A stretch of 7,472 nucleotides of DNA from DASSNR01 sp036278935. GTDB taxonomy: Bacteria; Gemmatimonadota; Gemmatimonadetes; Gemmatimonadales; Gemmatimonadaceae. The stretch's first letter is position 1. Every line of letters begins with the position of its first letter. The notes beneath the pieces are model-generated. The model did no database searches. It was not told the DNA's origin and saw only the letters and a program-made list of their open reading frames with translations. This document shows positions 1-5,623 of this stretch, piece after piece. Made by a program: the position numbers and the translations under genes. Location of the stretch: positions 1 to 7,472 of the forward strand of contig DASUKA010000048.1 of assembly GCA_036278935.1 (NCBI GenBank). The letters run 5' to 3'.

Positions 1-186
1 GGGCGGCGGGCGATGCGCGCCGCACGACTTCCTCGCCACGGGCCACAGTGCGATCTCCATGGCGCGCGCAGCCAGCAGGCCGGCGCTTCGCCATGCGATG
101 GACTCGCCAGGCCGCACATCGCCCGAATGCGTACGGTACGCATCCGGTACGGCCCTCCACAACAGCCCCGTGGCGAAGCGCGACAT
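1..186 (-). CDS. Possible N-terminal part of an unrecognised protein, cut by the left window edge
   Basis: A minus-strand frame starts at an ATG at 186-184 and stays open for 62 codons to the window edge. It begins MSRFATGLLWRAVPDAY and has no recognisable domain. About four fifths of its third positions are G or C, and its composition looks more protein-like than the Arg/Pro-rich plus-strand frames over the same bases. It is in the same frame as the 266-residue protein upstream, and the open stretch continues back to that gene's TGA stop (261-259), so the true start could lie before the ATG. No Shine-Dalgarno stands at a good distance from this ATG; an AAGGAG just after the upstream stop is not followed by a standard in-frame start. 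It could be the next gene of the hydrolase operon, or chance open frame. Confidence is low because only 62 codons are visible. Confidence 0.33.
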   Translation of the reverse strand, partial: MSRFATGLLWRAVPDAYRTHSGDVRPGESIAWRSAGLLAARAMEIALWPVARKSCGAHRPPP

Positions 187-258
187 TTCCGACGCCAACC
201 ACCAGAAATCCGTGGCGAACGGATTAGTTTCGGCGCACCCCTCGATGCCGGCGCTCCT

Positions 259-1059
259 TCACTCCGCCGCCCGCACCTCCACGAACGGCAGCTGGCTCTC
301 TCCCTCCGCCTCCCCTCCATCCTCCGAGCCCGCGTGCGCCACGAGCGCTCGGCTGTGCGTGTCCAGATAGTAGAGCGACCGCAGCACCAGCGCCTCCAGC
401 TCGCTCGTCGTCAACAGCGAGCGATACTCCTTCCGCTCGCCGCCGGGAATCGCGTTCGAGAATGCCGGCCCCTCTTCGCGCCACGGCGCGGTCGCATGCG
501 CCGCGACGCTCGCGGGGTCGAGATCCGTGCGGTACGACACGAGCGAGACACCGGGACGCTCCGCGCGCAGCCCCAGCACGAGTTGCGCGCGCAGATGCGC
601 TCCCCCTTGCGGCGCCGGCTCCGTGTCGTCCACCACCACGAAGTAGCCATCTACCGGCTCGAACGGCGACTCTGCGGAGACGCGCGCCCAGAGCCGTTGA
701 TACGGGAACTGGAGGTAGCACGATGGCGGTGCGGCAAGGTGCCACGCGCCCACGTCGAGCTCGGGTTGGGTGAGGAGCGACGTCACTTCGTCGCTCACTG
801 CGTACAGCCGCCGCCCGAACGCCCAGAACTGATAGCCCTGATAGAGCAGCTCGCCGTACTCGTCCACGGCGTCGGCCGGCGCGTTGTCAGGCATGATGTC
901 TTTCAGCGTCGCGCCCACCGCGCCGAGGAGGAGGAACTGGTCGCGCCGCCGCGTGTCGCTGCCGCGCTGCTCCGCTTCCGCGCGGATCGCGGGGAAGGCG
1001 GTGGACTCCAGCGGCTCGAGAATCATCTCGTAGGGGGTGAATCGGGCGCGCGTACTCAT
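259..1059 (-). CDS. Conserved-looking hypothetical protein, 266 residues
   Basis: I do not recognise this protein and assign no function. It has no signal peptide and no membrane segment, so it is probably cytoplasmic. An aromatic-rich core runs from about residue 73 to 145: YQGYQFWAFGRRLYAV (73-88), then WHLAAPPSCYLQFPYQRLW (106-124), then PVDGYFVVVDD (135-145). This patterning suggests a folded beta-rich domain. The C-terminal 22 residues include an acidic, flexible stretch (SEDGGEAEGE, 245-254) before a short hydrophobic end. The start at 1059 is well supported: AGGAG lies 7 bases upstream. It is the second gene of an operon with the alpha/beta hydrolase, 9 bases apart, with the hydrolase TAG embedded in the ATAGGAG ribosome binding site, so its translation is probably coupled to that of the hydrolase. 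A large antisense open frame over this gene is judged to be a shadow. Confidence 0.82.
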   Translation of the reverse strand: MSTRARFTPYEMILEPLESTAFPAIRAEAEQRGSDTRRRDQFLLLGAVGATLKDIMPDNAPADAVDEYGELLYQGYQFWAFGRRLYAVSDEVTSLLTQPELDVGAWHLAAPPSCYLQFPYQRLWARVSAESPFEPVDGYFVVVDDTEPAPQGGAHLRAQLVLGLRAERPGVSLVSYRTDLDPASVAAHATAPWREEGPAFSNAIPGGERKEYRSLLTTSELEALVLRSLYYLDTHSRALVAHAGSEDGGEAEGESQLPFVEVRAAE

Positions 1060-1072
1060 CGGTTACTCCTAT
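1060..1072 (-). promoter_or_regulatory. Ribosome binding site overlapping the upstream stop codon
   Basis: On the minus strand the sequence reads ATAGGAGTAACCG directly before the ATG at 1059. The TAG stop of the hydrolase (1071-1069) forms part of the AGGAG Shine-Dalgarno. Ribosomes ending on the hydrolase would sit on this site, which favours coupled translation of the 266-residue protein. It also fixes that protein's start. Confidence 0.75.
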
Positions 1073-1989
1073 TCCTTTCGCACGAGATGGTCCGTCTCCG
1101 CGAGAAATGCGCGGATGGCCGGAAAGAGCGCGTCGGCTGCTTCGACGTAGGGCACGTGGCCGCTGCCCGGCAGCGTGACGAGCTTCGCGTTCGGCATCGC
1201 CTGCGCGATGGCCTGTGACGAGGCGACGGGAATTGGATCCGCCTCTCCATGCACGATCAACGTCGGTGCCCGCACGGCGCGCAGTTGGCGCGTGAGGTCG
1301 AAGCCGTCCAGACTCTCCCACACCGATTGCTGCACGCGTCCGGTGACGCGAAATGGAGTGAGCTCGCGCGCGCGCTGCGGCTCCGCGAAGTAGCCGGCCA
1401 CGCTCAGCTCGAAGAGCCGCTGCCGGTACGCATCGTGGTCGCGCTCCCTCAGCCCTGACGCAGCCAGCTCCGCGCGCATCGCCTGCACCTCCGCGCTCTG
1501 CTGCCGCCGCGCGAACTCCTGCTCGAACTGTGAGCGCAGATCGCCCGCGGCACTTGCCGGGTCGAGGAGCACCATGCGGCTGGGCGGCGGGGCACCCGCG
1601 TCATCATCGTCATCGCCGGCTGTTGCGCTTGTCACCACGGCGTAGAGCAACGCCAGCAACCCGCCCCACGAGAAGCCGAGGAGCGAGAGCGGTGTGAGCC
1701 CCAGCTCGCGCACCAGGAGGCTCAGGTCGCCCACGTGCGTGCGCCAGGTGATCGGCGAACGCTCGGACGTGACTGACCGGCCGCCGCCCCGCTGGTCGTA
1801 GAAGATGAGCGCGTAGTCGCTCGCCAGCTCCAGCATCTGCGGCAGCATGTAGTCGTGGTGGGCACCGGGGCCGCCGTGCAGCACGAGCAGTGTCGGTGCG
1901 CCGGCTGGCCCGTAGGCGGCCCAGTAGAGCGGAACCGGGGTGGAAGTGGTGAATCCGCAGCTGCGGGGCGGGGGGATGGGAGCGCTCAT
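1069..1989 (-). CDS. Alpha/beta hydrolase, proline iminopeptidase-like (peptidase family S33)
   Basis: Predicted serine hydrolase of 306 residues that would remove N-terminal proline or similar residues from peptides, or act on a related small ester or amide; the exact substrate cannot be read from sequence. The S33 signatures are present in order: HGGPG oxyanion loop (38-42), DQRGGGRS (65-72), nucleophile elbow GFSWGG with Ser107 (105-110), acid Asp251 in GEADPIP, and His278 in GSGHVPYVE. The helical cap lies between about 150 and 235. No signal peptide is visible, so it is probably cytoplasmic. A hydrophilic insertion with five Asp in a row (126-130), followed by APPPSR, separates the nucleophile helix from the next strand (MVLLDP) and is unusual for the family. 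The frame is open upstream to 2259, but that extension is Arg/Pro/Gly-rich and unlike a protein; MSAPIPPP at 1989 is the best start even though no clear Shine-Dalgarno precedes it. It is first in a two-gene operon with the 266-residue protein. Confidence 0.9.
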   Translation of the reverse strand: MSAPIPPPRSCGFTTSTPVPLYWAAYGPAGAPTLLVLHGGPGAHHDYMLPQMLELASDYALIFYDQRGGGRSVTSERSPITWRTHVGDLSLLVRELGLTPLSLLGFSWGGLLALLYAVVTSATAGDDDDDAGAPPPSRMVLLDPASAAGDLRSQFEQEFARRQQSAEVQAMRAELAASGLRERDHDAYRQRLFELSVAGYFAEPQRARELTPFRVTGRVQQSVWESLDGFDLTRQLRAVRAPTLIVHGEADPIPVASSQAIAQAMPNAKLVTLPGSGHVPYVEAADALFPAIRAFLAETDHLVRKE

Positions 1990-2372
1990 GAGGTCAACCG
2001 CGCGTGGGGAGCCGGTGCAGCGCTCCGGTTGGCGTCCCGGCCATCCGCCGGCGTTGCCCCGGTGGGTGCGGGGTCGTGTGGATGCCGACGGGCCAGACAT
2101 GACTCGACATGGCGTGAAAGATAGCGGTCCATCGCCCGATGCCGGGCGCCTGGTAGTTGCGCGGACATTCAAGTGCCCCCGGCACCGCCCTCGTCCCCTC
2201 TCGCATCCCGCGTGACCATCACTCCGTGTGACCATCTGGAGTGCCCAGGTGTCTACCATCGGGATGGCACGGGTCGCTGAGCGCGCCTCGCCCTCTCCCG
2301 CCGGATCTGTCCGTCCCGCCAGCGCACCGTCGTGCGTGCTGTCGGCTCACGTCGTTCCCATCTCGACTCCCG
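1990..2372. other. Divergent intergenic region between the hydrolase operon and the HEAT-repeat gene
   Basis: This 383-base stretch must hold the promoters for both flanking transcription units. I could not identify a convincing -35/-10 pair on either strand; TATCTT on minus near 2117-2122 is a weak -10 candidate without a matching -35. It contains a small perfect hairpin at 2133-2148 (CGCCCG, loop ATGC, CGGGCG) without a T-tract, and the ACCATC repeat cluster annotated separately. The open frames that cross it are Arg/Pro-rich and are not supported as genes. Confidence 0.6.
2212..2260. promoter_or_regulatory. Possible operator: repeated GTGACCATC / ACCATC motifs
   Basis: GTGACCATC occurs at 2212-2220 and again at 2228-2236 (16-base period), and the core ACCATC recurs at 2255-2260. 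Between and around the second copy, CACTCC (2220-2225) and GGAGTG (2238-2243) form an inverted pair. The cluster lies about 110-160 bases before the chosen start of the HEAT gene and about 220-270 before the hydrolase start, where a regulator of either gene could bind. No known regulator motif is recognised, so this is a guess from repetition alone. Confidence 0.25.
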
Positions 2373-3992
2373 ATGGACTATTCACTCACCTTCGCGCGTC
2401 ATTTCGCCCGGCTTGTCTGGCTCCTGTTGACCGATGACTCCGCCTTCGACGCGCAGATCGCGACGCTGCGATCGCTCGCCGAGGTGTCCAAGGACGGCGT
2501 CGTCGTCCTCGCCACTCATGACTGGCGACTGATCGTGAATGGCGAGCCGATTCCGGAGCGCTTCACCGGTGCGCAGGACCTCACCGCGCAGCTCATCGGC
2601 CATTCCATCGCCGAGCTGCGCATCGAGGAGAACAGCTCGCCCGCGGACCTCACGTGCATCGCGCGCATCCTCGCCTCGCAACCCGTTCCCGGCGACGGCG
2701 GACGGAACATCGAGACGCGGCTCCATGCGCTGGAGGCGCATACCATCCACGTGAAGCTCGAGACGCCCGAGGAGGCATCGCGCGCAAGCAGCGTGGATGG
2801 CGCGATCGCCGGTCCGATGGCGGGGATGATGATGACCGACACGTCGCTTCTGATGCCCGCCGGTCACGACCGAGTCCTGGATGGGGAGACGAGCGACGAG
2901 ACCGACGACGCGCCGGCGGAAGGCGACCTGGTGCAGGAGCAGAGTCCGGAGGCGATGTACCAGGCGTTCGCGAACGTGTCGACGCCCAAGGGCTCAATGG
3001 TCAAGCTGTTCGAGCAGCTCGACGCCGCCAAGACCACGACCTCCGTCGTGCGCCAGCTGGATGGGCTGACCAAGCTCGCGACGGAATCGGCGCAGAAGGA
3101 GCGAGTGGATGTGGTGGCCGACGTCGTATATGGCATCGTGCAGCGGGAGGATGCGGCAACAGACCGGGCCATTCGCCGGCAGCTCGGGATGGCCATCCGG
3201 CGTCTGTCCACGCAGACGGTGCTCAAGTGCGTTGCGGGCCTGCTGCCCCGCCGCAAGGAGAATTACGAGCAGTACATGGCGGTGTTCACGCGCTTCGAAG
3301 ACGCGGGTGTGGAAGCGCTGGTGGATGCCCTCATCTCGGCGCCGTCCATCGCGGATCGGCGCATGTACTTCGATTCGCTCCTGCGTCTCGGCACCGGAGT
3401 TCGCACGCTCATTCACATGCTGGGCGATCCGCGGTGGTACGTCGCGCGCAATGCGGCGGAATTGCTGGGGGAGATGCGGGTGACGGAAGCCGAGGTGGAG
3501 TTGACGCGGCTGCTCGATCACCGGGATGATCGGGTGCGGACCGCGGCGGCGGGGGCGCTGGCCAAGTTGGGCACGGTCGCGGCGGCCAAGGGAGTGCGGG
3601 CCACGCTGCGCGGCGCGTCGGCCGACGTGCGCGAACGGGCGGCGGAGGCGGTGGTGGGGCTGGGCGGCTCGCGCTCGGTCAATTCGCTCATCCGCGCCGT
3701 GGACCGGGAAGAGGACGACCGGGTGCAGATGGCCATGCTCACCGCGCTGGGGCAGATAGGCACGCCCGAGGCGGTGGAGAAGCTCATGGCGATCGCGGCC
3801 ACCAACAAGGGAATCTTCCGGCGCACGCCCACGCCGCTGCGCGTGGCCGCAGTGCACGCCCTCGGCGAGGTCAAGTCGGCCAGTGCCCTTGCCGCGCTCC
3901 AGGGCCTGGTGCGCGACAAAGAGAAGGAGGTGCGCGGCGCCGCCTCCTGGGTACTGATGGGCAAGAAGCGCGGGAAAGCGGCAGGGAAGTAG
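2373..3992 (+). CDS. HEAT-repeat scaffold protein with a distinct N-terminal domain
   Basis: A 539-residue protein with no signal peptide, likely cytoplasmic, acting as a protein-binding scaffold; its partner is unknown. The N-terminal part (about 1-130) starts with a helix (LTFARHFARLVWLLL) and then has alternating strands and helices (GVVVLATHDWRLIVNGEPIP at 42-61, IAELRIEENSSPADLTCIARIL at 79-100). This layout resembles the VNG...L domains that precede HEAT or HD-type domains in other bacteria; that likeness is from memory. An acidic low-complexity linker spans about 131-190. The region 190-340 is helical, and about 342-530 contains five or six HEAT-like units, each with the D-x-x-V-R-x-x-A-A-x-A-L-x-x-L/M-G pattern (for example DDRVRTAAAGALAKLG at 385-400). 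The tail is basic (KKRGKAAGK). I chose ATG 2373 because the 44 extra residues from 2241 are Arg/Pro-rich and non-protein-like. No Shine-Dalgarno is visible, so the start is uncertain. Confidence 0.87.
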   Translation: MDYSLTFARHFARLVWLLLTDDSAFDAQIATLRSLAEVSKDGVVVLATHDWRLIVNGEPIPERFTGAQDLTAQLIGHSIAELRIEENSSPADLTCIARILASQPVPGDGGRNIETRLHALEAHTIHVKLETPEEASRASSVDGAIAGPMAGMMMTDTSLLMPAGHDRVLDGETSDETDDAPAEGDLVQEQSPEAMYQAFANVSTPKGSMVKLFEQLDAAKTTTSVVRQLDGLTKLATESAQKERVDVVADVVYGIVQREDAATDRAIRRQLGMAIRRLSTQTVLKCVAGLLPRRKENYEQYMAVFTRFEDAGVEALVDALISAPSIADRRMYFDSLLRLGTGVRTLIHMLGDPRWYVARNAAELLGEMRVTEAEVELTRLLDHRDDRVRTAAAGALAKLGTVAAAKGVRATLRGASADVRERAAEAVVGLGGSRSVNSLIRAVDREEDDRVQMAMLTALGQIGTPEAVEKLMAIAATNKGIFRRTPTPLRVAAVHALGEVKSASALAALQGLVRDKEKEVRGAASWVLMGKKRGKAAGK

Positions 3993-4052
3993 GAGAGTGA
4001 GGGTGGAGGGAGTAGGGTGTGGGGGGTAGGGGAACGGCCTGCACCACCGCTA

Positions 4053-4085
4053 TCATGCCGAAGGAGCGTAAGCGACTGAGGAATC
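4053..4085 (+). repeat. REP-like hairpin, copy A
   Basis: The unit begins TCAT and ends GGAATC. Between them lies an imperfect hairpin: CC (4058-4059) pairs with GG (4080-4081), AG (4062-4063) with CT (4076-4077), and GC (4066-4067) with GC (4072-4073). The pairs are separated by GA-opposite-GA mismatches, and the loop is GTAA (4068-4071). Tandem GA mismatches and a GNRA loop are known to be stable in folded nucleic acid. It is a longer version of copy B, which lies inverted 17 bases away. I recall similar TCAT...GAGCG...AGCGA...GGATC units scattered between genes in many environmental bacteria, which supports calling it a repeat. Confidence 0.6.
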
Positions 4086-4102
4086 ACCGCGCCTGGGGAG
4101 AA

Positions 4103-4127
4103 GATCCCTCGCTGCCGCTCGGAATGA
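4103..4127 (-). repeat. REP-like hairpin, copy B, inverted relative to copy A
   Basis: Read on the minus strand it begins TCATTCCGAG and ends GGGATC. It folds as CC/GG and GC/GC pairs separated by one GA-opposite-GA mismatch, with a four-base loop GGCA. It shares with copy A the TCAT-x-CCGA start, the AGCG/GCGA centre and the GG-A-TC end, but lacks the extra AG/CT pair and second GA mismatch. The head-to-head pairing of the two copies is typical of REP doublets. Confidence 0.58.
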
Positions 4128-4178
4128 CCGCTCCCGCCTACCCGACACCCTACTCCCGTACCCTCGCCGTCCCCCCTT

Positions 4179-5246
4179 CTACCTCGCCGTAAAGTCCGTC
4201 TCCGTGCTCACACGGCGGCATGCCTCCGCAATGAGCGTGGCGGCGCGGTCCAGGTCCTCCAGGCTCACCATCTCGTTCGGCGAGTGCATGTAACGGTTGG
4301 GGATGGAGACGATGGCTGTCGCCACGCCCTGGCCGGCGATATGGATGGCGTCCGCATCCGTCCCGGTCACGCGGCCCGCCGCATTCAGCGTGAAGGGGAT
4401 CTTCTGCTCCTCCGCCGTCTGCCGCAAGAGCCGGAACACCACCGGAGAGATGACCGAGCCGCGCGTGAGCACGGGACCGCCACCCAGGGTGTGTTCGCCC
4501 AGCTCCTTCTTCTCGAGTCCTGGGTGGTCCGTGGAGAAGGTGACGTCCACCACAATGGCCATGCGCGCGCACAGATTGGTGGCGCAGATGAGCGCGCCGC
4601 CTCCGTGCCAGGCGATCTCCTCCTGTGTGGTGGCCACCGCTACCACACGCGCCGCCCCCGGTCGCTCGGAGTAGCGGCGCAGTGCCTCCAGCACCGTGAA
4701 CGCGCCCACCCGGTCGTCGATGGAGCGCGAGACAATGCGCCCGTTGGGAAACTCCATGCTGCGGGAGTCGATCACGCCCGCGTCCCCCACGCTCAAGCGC
4801 GCTTCCGCCTCGGCCTTATTGGCGGCGCCGATATCCACCCAGAGGTCGGTGAACTTTGCCGCCTTCTCCCGCTCTTCCGGCTTGATCAGGTGGATCGGCT
4901 TCTTTCCGATCACCCCGTACACATCCCCGTCGCGCCCCATGAAGCGGATGCGTTGCGCGATGAGTACCTGCGGATCCCATCCGCCGATCCCCGCGATGTA
5001 AACGAATCCCTCGGCGTCGATGTGCGTGATGATCACGCCGATCTCGTCGATGTGGCCGGCCAGCATGATGGTCGGTGCACCCTCGGCGTTGACTGCCGCC
5101 ATGCTGTTGCCGGCCACATCGGCGCTCACGGTGGCGAAGCGCCGCGCCTCCTCACGCCAGAGGGCGGCCGGCGCCGATTCGAAGCCCGATGGGCCAGGGC
5201 TGTCGAGCAGTTTCCTGAGAAAAGCAGTGGACGTTGGACTGAGCAT
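4179..5246 (-). CDS. M42-family metallo-aminopeptidase
   Basis: Predicted cytoplasmic di-metal aminopeptidase of 355 residues, a normal length for M42. The family forms large tetrahedral oligomers that trim amino acids from peptides released by proteolysis. Metal and catalytic residues are all visible: His65 and Asp67 in AGHIDEIG, bridging Asp177 in SIDDRVG, general base Glu209 and ligand Glu210 in TTQEE, Asp234 in VVDVTF, and His321 in RYMHSPNE. The PDZ-like insertion typical of the family falls at about 73-165, including the VYGVIGKKPIHL strand and loop. The sequence after the EE pair (IAWHGGGAL) departs from the usual GLRGA-like turn. The preferred N-terminal residue cannot be read from sequence; older databases label this family endoglucanase M or glutamyl aminopeptidase. 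ATG 5246 is chosen because the family's FLRKLLDSPGPSGFE start follows at once; no Shine-Dalgarno is seen before it. It stands alone, convergent with the HEAT gene and divergent from the 192-residue gene. Confidence 0.95.
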   Translation of the reverse strand: MLSPTSTAFLRKLLDSPGPSGFESAPAALWREEARRFATVSADVAGNSMAAVNAEGAPTIMLAGHIDEIGVIITHIDAEGFVYIAGIGGWDPQVLIAQRIRFMGRDGDVYGVIGKKPIHLIKPEEREKAAKFTDLWVDIGAANKAEAEARLSVGDAGVIDSRSMEFPNGRIVSRSIDDRVGAFTVLEALRRYSERPGAARVVAVATTQEEIAWHGGGALICATNLCARMAIVVDVTFSTDHPGLEKKELGEHTLGGGPVLTRGSVISPVVFRLLRQTAEEQKIPFTLNAAGRVTGTDADAIHIAGQGVATAIVSIPNRYMHSPNEMVSLEDLDRAATLIAEACRRVSTETDFTAR

Positions 5247-5296
5247 GGCTGGAGATCTGAAGTAGATGTGAAGGGATGACGACCATCCCCCTAGTC

Positions 5297-5329
5297 TGGC
5301 ACCGGAGCGTCATCTGAGCGTCATCGCTG
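5297..5329 (+). promoter_or_regulatory. Candidate response-regulator site: 11-bp direct repeats resembling a Pho box
   Basis: GAGCGTCATC occurs twice, at 5305-5314 and 5316-5325, with a spacing of exactly 11 bases (one helical turn). Viewed as units CGTCATCTGAG (5308-5318) and CGTCATCGCTG (5319-5329), they match the layout of OmpR/PhoB-family sites, in which two TGTCAT-like halves are separated by five bases. A degenerate third unit, matching 7 of 11 bases, precedes them at 5297-5307. The site is about 60 bases from the M42 start and 300 from the 192-residue gene, so control of the M42 peptidase is more likely. The regulator is not in this window; assignment rests on spacing and consensus likeness only. 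Confidence 0.4.
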
Positions 5330-5611
5330 AGGCAGAGACCACTCATTGCCGCGTGAACGCCGTCTTGCTGACGAGGAAGGTCGCCACCACTCAAGATCTG
5401 ACCCCCGCAGTCCCCACGGCCGCGCCGCCGTGCAGACTCTGTACCCGTGTCCGCGGCATGCGCAAGGCCCCCGCAGGCTCTACGGCCACTTGCCGCAAGG
5501 CACATCGCTCCTCTCCGCGCGGCCGCGGTATGCCGCATGGCACGTGCATTGCCCCATCAAGCACGGTTCCCCGCAGCAATGCCTGGCGCGGCAGGTGCGC
5601 ATCAGCCAGGC

Positions 5612-5616
5612 GGGAG
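5612..5616 (+). promoter_or_regulatory. Ribosome binding site that sets the start at 5624
   Basis: GGGAG at 5612-5616 stands 7 bases before the ATG at 5624. A rival, AGGAAG at 5685-5690, stands 8 bases before an in-frame ATG at 5699 and would give a 167-residue protein starting MNRQGPSPGD. The upstream site is preferred because it matches the consensus better, but the choice is not settled. Confidence 0.5.
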
Positions 5617-5623
5617 TGGAGAG

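Larger units (their letters stand above)
4000..4166. repeat. Large imperfect inverted repeat with G-rich arms between convergent genes
   Basis: Two arms of about 30 bases face each other across the junction. The exact core is GGGAGTAGGGTGT at 4008-4020, and its reverse complement is at 4145-4157. Similarity extends further on both sides with small gaps: GAGGGT outside, and GGGTAGG followed by a CGG-containing segment inside. The plus-strand left arm has five G-tracts of three or more (4001-4003, 4008-4010, 4015-4017, 4021-4026, 4029-4032). The right arm has the matching C-tracts, continuing to 4171-4176. The element encloses two inverted REP-like hairpins and fills almost the whole gap between the stop of the HEAT gene (3992) and the stop of the M42 gene (4179). 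It may act as a bidirectional transcription end. Its mobile or dispersed nature is inferred. Confidence 0.6.
5247..5623. other. Divergent intergenic region upstream of the M42 gene and the 192-residue gene
   Basis: A 377-base stretch without a supported gene. It must contain the promoter of the M42 peptidase and probably that of the 192-residue gene, but no clear sigma-70-type promoter can be named on either strand. It carries an 11-bp-period direct repeat near 5297-5329 (separate entry) and, at 5538-5550, a GC-rich palindromic patch around CACGTG. Open frames across it are Arg/Ala/Pro-rich and lack ribosome binding sites. Confidence 0.6.

Noticed and set aside
13..1218. A 401-codon plus-strand open frame
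   Set aside because: It is antisense to the 266-residue protein and the hydrolase end, and is Arg/His/Leu-rich with no domain. Such long antisense frames are expected in high-GC coding DNA.
1990..2259. N-terminal extension of the hydrolase by 90 residues
   Set aside because: The sequence is Arg/Gly/Pro-rich without signal-peptide features, and S33 enzymes of about 300 residues normally start near the retained Met.
2241..2372. N-terminal extension of the HEAT protein by 44 residues
   Set aside because: The extension is Pro/Arg/Ser-rich, has no ribosome binding site, and precedes a natural-looking start MDYSLTFARHF.
4001..4176. Telomere-like or CRISPR-like repeat array
   Set aside because: The G-tract units vary in spacing and length, and there are only two inverted arms rather than regularly spaced direct repeats with unique spacers.
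4284..5279. A 331-codon plus-strand open frame
   Set aside because: It lies wholly across the M42 peptidase in antisense. The peptidase has all of its metal and catalytic residues, while this frame has His/Arg-rich composition and no recognisable features.
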